From NCBI GenBank assembly GCA_020853255.1, contig JADYZI010000126.1, positions 1 to 9,942 of the forward strand: a stretch of 9,942 nt of DNA, written 5' to 3'. A program made the translations under genes and the position numbers. Below, piece by piece: positions 1 to 5,877 of this stretch. The notes beneath the pieces were generated by a model. The model was given only the letters and a program-made list of their open reading frames with translations, was not told the DNA's origin and searched no databases. Position 1 is the stretch's first letter, and each line of letters begins with the position of its first letter. This stretch comes from Acidobacteriota bacterium. GTDB taxonomy: Bacteria > Acidobacteriota > Blastocatellia > Pyrinomonadales > Pyrinomonadaceae.

Positions 1-99
1 TACATCGATCACACGCCTTTCGGGCTGACCGGAGGTTTGAGCACAAACACCGACTGCGAACAGGCAGAGCAGTATCGACAGGGAAATCAGGTTCTTCAT
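1..99 (-). CDS. Secreted protein, N-terminal part only (runs off the window)
   Basis: Thirty-three codons are visible, starting MKNLISLSILLCLFAVGVCAQ and continuing TSGQPERRVIDV to the window edge with no stop. This is a textbook Sec signal peptide: K2, then a hydrophobic core at residues 4-17, then a small-residue site before AQ. Cleavage after VCA or nearby is likely. A GGAG sequence lies about 8 bases upstream of the ATG and supports the start. The mature protein lies outside the window, so its function is unknown. It is the leftmost of a run of exported small proteins in the Rhs-fragment island and follows repeats and the Rhs stub at 711-779. The reading frame is clear; nothing can be said of its family. 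Confidence 0.75.
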   Translation of the reverse strand, partial: MKNLISLSILLCLFAVGVCAQTSGQPERRVIDV

Positions 100-198
100 A
101 ATTGGTTCTCCAAGATGATCTCTAAAACATTTTCTGTTAGTTGCAGCAAAAGGCCGATCGGATGCACTATGGTACATGTGAATGACCTGCCTCAGATG

Positions 199-482
199 TC
201 AGAACCGCCTTGGTCAGCGGGCGGTCAGCATTGCAGAATCCCGCACGCTAGTAAGGGCACTGTCGAAGCTGCCAACTGAAAGCTGATAGCTGACGGCTGA
301 AAGCTGTAAGTAACTTTCTAGTCAGAACCGCCTGCGTAAACGGGCGGTCAGCATTGCAGAATCCCGCACGCCAGCATTGCACAAGCCCGCACGTTAGTAA
401 GGGCGTTCAGTATTAGCCAGATCAGAGCCTGCGTGAGCGGGCGGTCAGCATTGCACAAGCCCGCACATTAGTACGGGCGTAA
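199..482. repeat. Three-copy intergenic GCATTGCA-type element
   Basis: Three imperfect direct copies start near 199, 322 and 422. Each begins TCAGA(A/G)CC and continues through GGGCGGTCAGCATTGCA to a half ending in GTAAGGGC or GTACGGGC. Copy two has its central GCATTGCA...CCCGCACG part doubled. Each copy can fold into two hairpins: ACCGCC pairs with GGCGGT, and GCCC pairs with GGGC around CGCACGTTAGTAA. The opening TCAGAACCGC recurs at 1553 and 3443, which links this element to the repeat mosaics elsewhere in the window. The copies are adjacent and unequal, without unique spacers, so this is not a CRISPR array. Confidence 0.8.
271..306. repeat. Short AGCTGA/AGCTGAAAGCTG repeat
   Basis: Between the first and second GCATTGCA elements, the sequence CTGAAAGCTG occurs twice, separated by ATAGCTGACGG. 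It forms a small degenerate tandem of AGCTGA-like units. I see no coding potential here. It is probably another dispersed intergenic repeat. Confidence 0.6.
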
Positions 483-509
483 CACTCAACGCAGCTTCCC
501 GCCGAATTG

Positions 510-710
510 CCACGGCATTTATGCCGTGGAACCGTGCCCCAAAACCAACCTCGGAGGCGGCTTGCCGCCGACTTCTTCTTGTCGCGTGCTCCGCACGCTC
601 CGATGCCGTTTGGGCCACGGTAACCCAGGGTTGCGGCCTTCGGCCTTACCCTGGGCTACATTCATACGTCCCCTACGGGGACTTAAGGTCGGCGAAACGT
701 CGCCACCATC
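510..710. repeat. Composite of palindromic repeats joined to an Rhs stub
   Basis: This stretch has no gene. In order it holds a CCACGGCATTTATGCCGTGG hairpin at 510-529, GGAGGCGGCTTGCCGCCGAC at 553-572, a GTCGCGTGCTCCGCACGCTC segment near 579, a long inverted repeat at 621-658 (TAACCCAGGG...CCCTGGGCTA), a CGTCCCCTACGGGGACTT hairpin near 668, and a GGCGAAACGTCGCC hairpin near 691. It runs directly into the Rhs core stub at 711-779. The same ordered composite occurs near 2021-2172 and 3527-3697. The hairpins resemble REP-type elements mobilised in trans by RAYT transposases, but no transposase gene is present and the class is inferred. Confidence 0.75.
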
Positions 711-779
711 CCCACGCTCATTCGTCGTCACACGCGGGCTACCCAAATGATCGGTTGTCAAATAGCTAACTCGCGGCTC
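711..779 (-). pseudogene. Rhs core fragment (EPRVSYLTTDHLGSPRV stub)
   Basis: The minus strand reads EPRVSYLTTDHLGSPRV followed by TTNERG. This matches the conserved DHLGSPR segment of the Rhs-repeat-associated core in the longer copy at 5460-5870. After ERG, where the longer copy continues into RSRRDFTAFGEE, this one changes to DGGD and runs into hairpin repeats. There is no plausible start codon or toxin tip. The fragment begins with GAG, whose first two bases form part of the TGA stop of the gene at 778-1419. It is therefore a truncated remnant and not a gene. Confidence 0.85.
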
Positions 780-1419
780 AGTGATCCTTTAGGATCGCGA
801 AGTGGCGCTTTCCGCTCACAACTGAACCGACCACGGTTCTCTTTGTGGGGCCTTGATGCGTCGGAAGAACAACGGTATCGTTGATAAACTCGGCAGTCAT
901 AAATAGGTCGCCGGTCCATTCTTCTGGGACGTTTACGCAGAACGAGGCAGGTGGTGAAACTGCCCCTGCACGGAAAAGTTCCTCAGGATCAAGCGTTCGG
1001 AACGAATCGAACTTCCGCTCATACTCCTTTATGGCGATGTCATCGCATCCTAAGATTCCGTACCACGATGTAAATATGTAGTCCTTCGTGGCCAGGTGAT
1101 ACGCCGAACTAATTCCTGAGGAGCCCATAATCTCAATGGGTATTCGCCTTCCTGCGCGGTCTTCGATCTTGAGTCTAAAGTTTAGATCATTTGGAATAAA
1201 GACCTCTTCGTTTGGCAAAAAGAGCACCCCAACATCAACGCGGATCAGTTCGCCAATACGATACGCATCCTTGGCGAGGAGGACTTTGGCGGATGTGATC
1301 CCATTCGCATCAAGTACTAGCTCGGGATGCCTATCTGCGGATTCAACCCTGGCCTGCGCATGGGGGTTACCGGAGCATAGCAAGAAAAGGAACAATAGAG
1401 TGTAGATCGATTTCATCAT
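778..1419 (-). CDS. Secreted protein of unknown function, possible immunity-like protein
   Basis: The 213-residue product begins MMKSIYTLLFLFLLCSGNPHAQA, a clear signal peptide with likely cleavage after AQA, so it is predicted to be exported. The mature part reads as alternating short beta strands (SAKVLLAKDAYRIGELIRVDV, then FRLKIEDRAGRRIPIEI), which suggests an Ig-like beta-sandwich. Two cysteines (near residues 124 and 161) could form a disulphide. I do not recognise the family. ATG codons at 1419 and 1416 are both possible; a weak GAAG lies just upstream. The TGA stop overlaps the Rhs stub at 711-779 by 2 bases, so the recombination joint itself may supply the stop. Upstream lies a decayed Rhs core piece (1517-1645). 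By position it could be the immunity gene of a lost Rhs tip, but that is inference. Confidence 0.8.
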   Translation of the reverse strand: MMKSIYTLLFLFLLCSGNPHAQARVESADRHPELVLDANGITSAKVLLAKDAYRIGELIRVDVGVLFLPNEEVFIPNDLNFRLKIEDRAGRRIPIEIMGSSGISSAYHLATKDYIFTSWYGILGCDDIAIKEYERKFDSFRTLDPEELFRAGAVSPPASFCVNVPEEWTGDLFMTAEFINDTVVLPTHQGPTKRTVVGSVVSGKRHFAILKDH

Positions 1420-1516
1420 ATCTTCAATGAATAGTTAGATTCCGTAAAAATCGCTTTTGGTCCGGTGTAAAGCCTTGGTGGGTAAGGCCCTCGGCCGCCA
1501 TGATTCCACCCGAATC

Positions 1517-1645
1517 GTGAAACGCCCGTGCGTCGAGTTGCAGCACACCTTGTCAGAACCGCGAGCGATAGCGACCGGCTTCTTATCATTCCGCGTTCTG
1601 CACTCCGCACTCGACCGTCCTTCTCGTAGCCATGTAATCCTTCCG
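1517..1645 (-). pseudogene. Decayed Rhs core fragment split by a repeat
   Basis: Two blocks match the better-preserved Rhs core on the minus strand. 1615-1645 corresponds to the YTGYEKD region (around 5596-5630), and 1517-1548 corresponds to the YYNPTHGRFT region, here read as NSTHGRFT. In the longer copy these blocks are separated by the ESGLEFAQAR codons. Here that part is replaced by about 60 bases of unrelated sequence (1553-1613) that begins with the TCAGAACCGC repeat motif. Frame is not kept across the insertion, and what follows HGRFT no longer resembles SVDPLTAS. It is a dead remnant. Confidence 0.7.
1553..1613. repeat. Repeat insertion within Rhs remnant
   Basis: This 60-base segment starts with TCAGAACCGC, as do the elements at 199, 322 and 3443. 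It lies between two blocks of Rhs core homology that should be close together. It contains GCGTTCTGCACTCCGCACTC, a weak partial resemblance to the GTCGCGTGCTCCGCAC segment of other composites. I interpret it as a short mobile or template-switched repeat placed inside the rhs remnant. No flanking duplication is obvious. Confidence 0.5.
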
Positions 1646-1683
1646 CGTCGCCCCGGCGACATTCTGCATCTTACCCATTCTCT

Positions 1684-2172
1684 TGCGGCTTGCCGCATCG
1701 CAGTGCGGTCGGGCTTGCCCGACCGTCCCAAGCCAACTCAGAATCCCGGAGGCGGCTTGCCGCCGACAATGGCTTCGCATAGCCACGTCGTTTACGGCGT
1801 GGTATCAGGATGGAATATGCTGCCTCGGAGGCGGCCTGCCGCCGACAAGATCCTGTCGCTCCTACCGAAGCTCCATTGATCTATTTTGCGACGGGTTCCC
1901 AGGGTGGCGGCCGATGCGGCCTTACCCTGGGCTATTATCTAGCGTCCACTACGGGGACAAAACTTTCTTGGCTCCAGAGGAGCCGCACGTTTGTAGAATG
2001 CCAGAACCACAGACGATCTTGGAGGTGGCTTGCCGCCGACTTGTCGCGTGCTCCGCAGCCTCCGATGTGGTGGTGATCGCGTTACCCAGGGTGGCGGCCG
2101 AAGCGGCCTTACCCTGGGCTATTCTCTCGCGTCCCCTACGGGGACTTAAGGTCGGCGGAACTTCGCCACCTC
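1684..2172. repeat. Mosaic of palindromic repeats, no gene
   Basis: This gene-free stretch contains stacked hairpins: TGCGGCTTGCCGCA at 1684-1697; CGGTCGGGCTTGCCCGACCG at 1706-1725; GGAGGCGGCTTGCCGCCGAC at 1748-1767, with variants at 1827-1846 and 2021-2040; and CCACGTCGTTTACGGCGTGG at 1783-1802. Two CCCAGGGTGGCGGCCG...CGGCCTTACCCTGGGCTA inverted repeats lie at 1894-1933 and 2082-2121, each followed by a CGTCCMCTACGGGGAC-type hairpin. The last unit continues into the Rhs stub at 2173. The long plus-strand open frame through this region has arginine- and proline-rich translation of the palindromes and is not a gene. Confidence 0.75.
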
Positions 2173-2221
2173 CCCACGCTCATTCGTCGTTACCCGTGGG
2201 CTGCCCAAATGATCGGTTGTC
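2173..2221 (-). pseudogene. Rhs core fragment (TTDHLGSPRV stub)
   Basis: The minus strand reads TTDHLGSPRVTTNERG, the same segment of the Rhs core as at 711-779 and 3698-3787, but starting later in the core. It begins one base after the TAG stop of the gene at 2223-2861. After ERG it enters the composite hairpin repeat, as in the other two stubs, with one base missing in the GGGGATGGTGGCG run. There is no start codon and no tip, so it is a remnant. Confidence 0.8.
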
Positions 2222-2222
2222 T

Positions 2223-2861
2223 CTATGGCATCACCCAATGGCCGTCGGTTGTTAGTTCGAAGAGACGGTCTGTGAAGATATTCCTATCCGCGTCGTATGT
2301 TGTGTAGAGGCAGTTTACCGTTATTGGTTTGTCCGCCGACGTGATGCGAACGCAGTCGAATATCTCAGCAGGATCTTGCTTGAAATGACGCGCGGGGCCG
2401 TCTCTATATGTAACTCCCGTCGCGGAAAACTCGACGATAGCAGTGACCCTCTTATCTTTTTGCTGATAGCTCTTGAGCGTATCATTAGCTGTTCCTGAGA
2501 CCGAAACCGGAATGATCTTTGCGTAAACGTCGAACGGCGTATGAACAGCCGTGGCGGCGGCTGTATTTGCCTGCCGATACACCTCACCAAGCGCCGTTGG
2601 AACCGCATCGGGAAGGCTGTCTAGATCGACCGTCGTCGTCTTGTCGCTAAGTAGCAAAACAGAATCGACCGAAACAGAAGCTCTTAAAAGCCTTTCCTGC
2701 GCTAGATGGACAATTTCACTATCAAGAGCGACCAAGCGGTCGGTCTCGATAGTACTAGGGCTTGAGGCTTGCGGTTCCTTATTTCCGTCCGCCGCGGGAG
2801 ACGCCGTGCACGCGTATCCCGCGAGCATCAGCGACATAATAAGCGCGAAAGTAAACTTCAT
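2223..2861 (-). CDS. Exported (possibly lipoprotein) protein of unknown function
   Basis: The 212-residue product begins MKFTFALIMSLMLAGYACTA and continues SPAADGNKEPQ. It has a positively charged start, a hydrophobic core, and a cysteine at 18 followed by a Ser/Pro/Ala-rich linker, as in lipoproteins. However, GYAC is an atypical lipobox, so simple secretion is also possible. The rest (for example KTTTVDLDSLPDAVPTALGEVY, read in two parts, and DRNIFTDRLFELTTDGHWVMP) is not a family I recognise. AAGGAAAG just upstream gives a good ribosome site, and the ATG overlaps the stop of the upstream gene (ATGA, 2858-2861), so the two are probably translationally coupled. The stop lies one base before an Rhs stub. 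Confidence 0.8.
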   Translation of the reverse strand: MKFTFALIMSLMLAGYACTASPAADGNKEPQASSPSTIETDRLVALDSEIVHLAQERLLRASVSVDSVLLLSDKTTTVDLDSLPDAVPTALGEVYRQANTAAATAVHTPFDVYAKIIPVSVSGTANDTLKSYQQKDKRVTAIVEFSATGVTYRDGPARHFKQDPAEIFDCVRITSADKPITVNCLYTTYDADRNIFTDRLFELTTDGHWVMP

Positions 2862-3379
2862 TTCTTTCCTTTACAATCCCTCAAAGAGAGCTTGATCTGA
2901 TTGGAATGCCTCTCAATGGTCTTGTTGCCCTCGGTTCGCAGATCCATTATCGCTATCTGATATTCTCCAACTGAATAGAATTTGTCATCGGTATCAAGCA
3001 TAAAAAAGCTCTCTGAGGAAGCTCCTGAGTCGAGTAAGAAACGGAGCGTGGGCTTCGTCGATGACGCATCGTCCCATGCTTTGATCCGTCCGGTCATCCC
3101 GATCGGCAAATGCGGATCGCCTTTCAAAGGATCGACTCTATCCACCAACTTCCATCGAGCCACCTTTTGCAGATCCACCCAGACAGCAGTATCAAGAAGA
3201 TTCGTAAGGGTAACCTTGATCCTTAGCTCGTCTCCCAAACAGCCGCGATCAACGCCCGATATCCGCACCTTAAAACTCTCGTCCTCAACAACGTCTGGAG
3301 ACTGTCCTGCCAATGCCATCGCACCGGCGAGTATAATGGCCGCAAGCAGGACTGCAATAACCAACCTATCTTTCGTCAT
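2858..3379 (-). CDS. Secreted beta-rich protein of unknown function
   Basis: The product has 173 residues. MTKDRLVIAVLLAAIILAGAMALA is a long hydrophobic signal peptide or membrane anchor. The mature part has a pattern common in extracellular Ig-like beta domains: GDELRIKVTLTNLLDTAVWV early, then VGEYQIAIMDLRTEG and SNQIKLSLRD near the end. Two cysteines could pair (near residues 47 and 169). The family is not recognised. No clear Shine-Dalgarno sequence precedes the ATG at 3379; the bases just upstream belong to the repeat mosaic, so the native 5' flank may have been replaced. The ATGA overlap with the next gene indicates a two-gene unit. It lies downstream of the Rhs stub at 3698-3787, an immunity-like position. 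Confidence 0.75.
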   Translation of the reverse strand: MTKDRLVIAVLLAAIILAGAMALAGQSPDVVEDESFKVRISGVDRGCLGDELRIKVTLTNLLDTAVWVDLQKVARWKLVDRVDPLKGDPHLPIGMTGRIKAWDDASSTKPTLRFLLDSGASSESFFMLDTDDKFYSVGEYQIAIMDLRTEGNKTIERHSNQIKLSLRDCKGKK

Positions 3380-3410
3380 ACTAATACGAATCGACCGGCA
3401 AGATCTCTAT

Positions 3411-3697
3411 TGAGGCGGCTTGCCGCCGACAACGACCGCTAGTCAGAACCGCTCGGGGTAGCCTGGATTTCCGGCTTCGTATAGCCACGTCGTTTACGGC
3501 GTGGATCAGGCCGGACAATACTCCTCGGAGGCGGCTTGCCGCCGACAACGGCCTCTGTCGCGTGCTCCGCACACTCCGGCAGAATATGAGGAACGCTAAC
3601 CACGAGCTAAAGCTCGTGGCAATTCAGCGGCCTTACCCTGGGCTATTATCTCGCGTCCCCTAGGGGGGCTTAAGGCCGGCGGAGTTTCGCCACCATC
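3411..3697. repeat. Mosaic of palindromic repeats, no gene
   Basis: This stretch has no gene. It holds GAGGCGGCTTGCCGCCGAC ending at 3430, a TCAGAACCGC start at 3443, CCACGTCGTTTACGGCGTGG at 3485-3504, GGAGGCGGCTTGCCGCCGAC at 3527-3546, a GTCGCGTGCTCCGCACACTC segment, and CCACGAGCTAAAGCTCGTGG at 3600-3619. Then comes the right half only of the CCTGGGCTA inverted repeat (3629-3645) and a CGTCCCCTAGGGGGGCTT segment. Compared with 579-710, the left arm of the CCCAGGG palindrome has been replaced here by the CCACGAG hairpin. This suggests insertion of one hairpin family into another. Confidence 0.75.
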
Positions 3698-3787
3698 CCC
3701 ACGCTCGTCCGTCGCCACACGCGGGCTGCCCAAATGATCGGTTGTCAAATAGCTGACTCGCGGCTCTTGCGAAACCACGCCCGAATA
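3698..3787 (-). pseudogene. Rhs core fragment (YSGVVSQEPRV... stub)
   Basis: The minus strand reads YSGVVSQEPRVSYLTTDHLG then SPRVATDERG, closely matching YSGEVSQEPRVSYLTTDHLG of the copy at 5460-5870. It starts about 4 bases after the TGA stop of the gene at 3792-4331. After ERG it passes into DGGE and the hairpin composite, at the same core position as the stubs at 711 and 2173. There is no start codon and no tip. It is a truncated remnant. Confidence 0.85.
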
Positions 3788-3791
3788 CCTT

Positions 3792-4331
3792 TCATTTAGG
3801 CAGAATCTCAATGTCGACCCGGTTCGAGATCGTGCGGAGACAACTGCCATCCTCATTCGACAGAAGCTGAGCTTCAATCAAATAGTGTTCGGGGGGCACT
3901 ACTAACAACAGCTGTTTCCAGACGTCTATAGCTGCAATGGTGTTTTTCGCGTCTAATTGATCAATATGAATCTGCATCGATACCATTTGATGAGGCCCGA
4001 GCTTTTTAGGCAGTGGCGGTATTGGATCTAGATCGCCTATTCTGGCAATAAAGGCATCATACAATTTCGGATTCGCTTCATCACTACCTTTCCTCCACAA
4101 ATAGAAAACTGGGCGCTGATGTATATAAAGCGATCCAGATGTTTGATTCTCTATCGTCAAACTGAGATCACTCGGCCTGATCAATGGCTGTTCGGCTCTT
4201 CCATCGATGTGTGCGAGTGAAGCCTTAATGCACCCTGTTTGCTTCATATAAGTCGCCCTAGTTTGGCCAAGCGAAGCTTGGCCTACAACACAACCAAGAA
4301 CAATAGCAACTATAACCATACTTCTATGCAT
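3792..4331 (-). CDS. Secreted protein next to an Rhs-type toxin tip; candidate immunity protein
   Basis: The product has 179 residues. MHRSMVIVAIVLGCVVGQASLG is a signal peptide with cleavage likely near the ASLGQ segment. The mature part is beta-rich (LSLTIENQTSGSLYIHQRPV, HYLIEAQLLSNEDG, ISNRVDIEIL), like an Ig-type sandwich. It has three cysteines: C14 in the signal peptide, and two in the mature protein (near 34 and 164). The family is not recognised. A GGGAGA site starts right after the TAG of the toxin-tip fragment at 4343-4666, and the ATG follows only 11 bases after that stop. This is the usual tight toxin/immunity spacing in Rhs loci. If it is an immunity protein, its export implies a toxin acting in the periplasm or envelope; that is inference. 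Rhs core sequence resumes 4 bases after its stop. Confidence 0.8.
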   Translation of the reverse strand: MHRSMVIVAIVLGCVVGQASLGQTRATYMKQTGCIKASLAHIDGRAEQPLIRPSDLSLTIENQTSGSLYIHQRPVFYLWRKGSDEANPKLYDAFIARIGDLDPIPPLPKKLGPHQMVSMQIHIDQLDAKNTIAAIDVWKQLLLVVPPEHYLIEAQLLSNEDGSCLRTISNRVDIEILPK

Positions 4332-4342
4332 TTTTCGTCTCC

Positions 4343-4666
4343 CTACCGCCTTCCGAGCCTAGAAATCTTCCTAAAGAAGTAAGTTGGTTTCACACTCGCT
4401 GGACCGTAAGCTGACTGATAAAAAGCGTTCGCGTCCTTAATACCGCTGAATCGAGAACCATCTCCATTCTTGCTTGACCAAGTACCATCAGACTCTTGCT
4501 TCATAACGTGGGTGTTTAGATAGTTCTTGCCTTCAAAGACAACCAATTTGTGTTATCCTGCCGGAGTTGCAACTCCTTCTCCCGCCGTCACCTTAACGCC
4601 GTCTACCTTCACGGATTGTTTCGCCCCGGCGGCCTCGTAGCCGTTCCCCCGGTGGCCAAAGGTTGT
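4343..4666 (-). pseudogene. Orphan Rhs C-terminal toxin-tip fragment with in-frame stop
   Basis: The frame is open on the minus strand from 4666 and reads TTFGHRGNGYEAAGAKQSVK, VDGVKVTAGEGVATPAG, then TAA at 4553-4555, then in the same frame HKLVVFEGKNYLNTHVMKQE, SDGTWSSKNGDGSRF and on to SRLGRR and TAG at 4343. The sense on both sides of the TAA is continuous, and one base change (GAA to TAA) would explain it. A TTG at 4544-4546 could start only the second half. The THVM...GTWSSKNG wording recalls the histidine half of papain/NlpC-like folds, but no catalytic cysteine is visible, so I do not assign activity. There is no core in front except a possible scrap at 4650-4667. It immediately precedes the exported gene at 3792-4331. 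Confidence 0.6.
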
Positions 4667-4678
4667 CTAGGTTGGCGT

Positions 4679-5188
4679 TTAATACCATCGAACATTCATT
4701 CCCTCTAACGGATCAAGCTTGCGCCTTCTTGCCTCCTCAATCCCGATTTTCCGAACGACTTCGAACCATTTTCTATAACTCATATACGCCGTCTTTATCG
4801 TAGACTTGGAATTCCACCTGCCATCCTCTCCAACAAGAACCACGCCGTTCGCATAGCTGGCACTTTGCTCGAAGAGGCGAGAAATATAGTAGAGGGCAGT
4901 AACATTTACTGTTGCTTGCGGCAGTTCTTGAGAGACTGCAAAATGAGTGGCCCCGCTGTAGGTGCCTTTAGAATAGTCGTCTTCAAGCTGAAGCAAACAG
5001 GCGATCCCTTCGATCATCTGTCGCGGATCAGACTCGTCCACTTGAGGAGCCGTTTTAATGTGCTTGACTCCGACGATCTTATGCCAATACCGACAATCTT
5101 GGGCCGCCGTTTGTTCAGGGAAGACGAATAAAAGCGGTAGCAGTAAAAGGAAAGATATTTGAAGTATTTTTGTGAATAAGGCGCTCAT
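4679..5188 (-). CDS. Secreted protein following an Rhs tip; candidate immunity protein
   Basis: The open frame extends further upstream, but the start at 5188 is preferred. It has AAAAGGAGAAAAATA directly before ATG, and the product then begins MSALFTKILQISFLLLLPLL with FVFPEQTAAQ following, a strong signal peptide. It has 169 residues. The mature part carries DPRQMIEGIACLLQLED, TVNVTALYYISRLFEQSASY and MSYRKWFEVVRKIGIEEARR, ending KLDPLEGMNVRWY. It looks alpha-helical, unlike the beta-rich neighbours. I have the impression that this ending recurs among hypothetical proteins of Acidobacteriota Rhs regions, but cannot check it; a general similarity to Tai4-type periplasmic immunity proteins is only a thought. 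It begins 25 bases after the stop of the Rhs tail at 5214, so a toxin/immunity relation is plausible. Confidence 0.8.
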   Translation of the reverse strand: MSALFTKILQISFLLLLPLLFVFPEQTAAQDCRYWHKIVGVKHIKTAPQVDESDPRQMIEGIACLLQLEDDYSKGTYSGATHFAVSQELPQATVNVTALYYISRLFEQSASYANGVVLVGEDGRWNSKSTIKTAYMSYRKWFEVVRKIGIEEARRRKLDPLEGMNVRWY

Positions 5189-5213
5189 TATTTTTCTCCT
5201 TTTCCTATTCTTT

Positions 5214-5870
5214 TTACTTTTTCTCCTCGCTGACTGTTGCGCGGGTTGTCCAGACCTGGATCGAACCTCCGCGATTCCAAGCGGTCCCTTTTCCTGGACC
5301 TGGTTTTGCACTTAAGAAGAGCGGCTCAATGCCCCCCTTGCTCCGAACGGTTCCATCTGCGTTATACGTAGCGCTATGCAGAAATGAGCTACCATCGTAA
5401 TAGAGAGCAGCATCTCCGGCAATTGGTTTTTCGCCTTTCGCCAACGGACGATGGGAGGAGTTGAGGGCGTAGGAGTAGCGATTGAGGGTCTGCGGGTTGC
5501 GGATGGTCGCCGAGGCGGTCAGCGGATCGACGCTCGTGAACCGCCCGTGCGTCGGGTTGTAGTATCGTGCCTGTGCAAACTCCAAACCGCTCTCCTCGTC
5601 CTTCTCGTAGCCCGTGTAATCCTGCCGGATCTCGGTCGGCTGATAACCCAATCCCTGCGTCCTCTGGGCAGTAAAACTCTCCTCGCCAAAAGCGGTAAAA
5701 TCGCGGCGTGATCTAACGGAACCGCGTTCATCCGTAACGACACGCGGCGAACCCAAATGATCGGTTGTCAAATAGCTGACTCGCGGCTCCTGCGACACCT
5801 CGCCCGAATATTCCGCGATCAATACTCCAGATGCATCATACACGAAGATCGTGGCCTCGTCGGCAGAAAT
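5214..5870 (-). pseudogene. 5'-truncated Rhs core with fused C-terminal tail
   Basis: This is the largest Rhs piece. From about 5870 the minus strand reads ISADEATIFVYDASGVLIAE, YSGEVSQEPRVSYLTTDHLG, SPRVVTDERG, RRDFTAFGEES, YTGYEKDEESGLEFAQARYY, NPTHGRFTSVDPL and NPQTLNRYSYALN. This is the Rhs-repeat-associated core up to about 5460. The usual NPLKYVDPTG end of the core is missing. Instead about 80 unrelated residues follow, including AGDAALYYDGSSFLHSATYN and KPGPGKGTAWNRGGSIQVWT, ending at 5214. No methionine occurs anywhere in the Rhs part. The open frame reaches 6035 only by running through the DUF6174-like gene in another frame. It is therefore a displaced tip module that probably cannot be expressed alone. 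The tail may be a toxin fragment; its family is unknown. Confidence 0.85.
5818..5870 (-). repeat. 53-base direct repeat, copy near DUF6174-like gene
   Basis: This segment (5818-5870) and the one at 7223-7275 are in the same orientation and differ at three positions over 53 bases by eye, one of them the terminal base. Together they flank the cassette of two exported genes (5878-7199). Both belong to the Rhs core reading EATIFVYDASGVLI. They could recombine with each other to loop the cassette out. Confidence 0.85.
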
Positions 5871-5877
5871 TCCAGGC

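Noticed and set aside
100..175. Promoter for the leftmost gene (TTGCTG with TTTAGA 17 bases apart on the minus strand)
   Set aside because: The -35 and -10 boxes are weak and the promoter consensus of this organism is unknown; not enough to call.
199..482. CRISPR array
   Set aside because: Copies are adjacent, of unequal length, diverged and lack unique spacers of constant size; no cas genes are present.
519..761. Minus-strand open frame beginning TTDHLGSPRV
   Set aside because: Only the first 17 codons are Rhs core; the rest is translated hairpin repeat, so it is a remnant and not a gene.
1683..2255. Plus-strand open frame of 190 codons
   Set aside because: Its translation is just the palindromic repeats read through (recurring EAACRR and LPWA), and it crosses the Rhs stub antisense.
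3881..4331. Possible homology of the end of the 3792 gene (IEILPK) with sequence before the 3379 gene (IEILPVDSY)
   Set aside because: The match is only a few codons and does not extend, so chance is more likely than a gene remnant.
4650..4667. GGCCAAAGGTTGTC as a sixth Rhs core scrap after the 4679 gene
   Set aside because: It resembles CCCAAATGATCGGTTGTC with a 5-base gap, but it is too short to rely on; kept only as a remark.
5189..5311. Upstream extension of the 4679 gene to an ATG at 5311
   Set aside because: The extension is the Rhs tail in another frame; AGGAG followed by a signal peptide at 5188 marks the true start.
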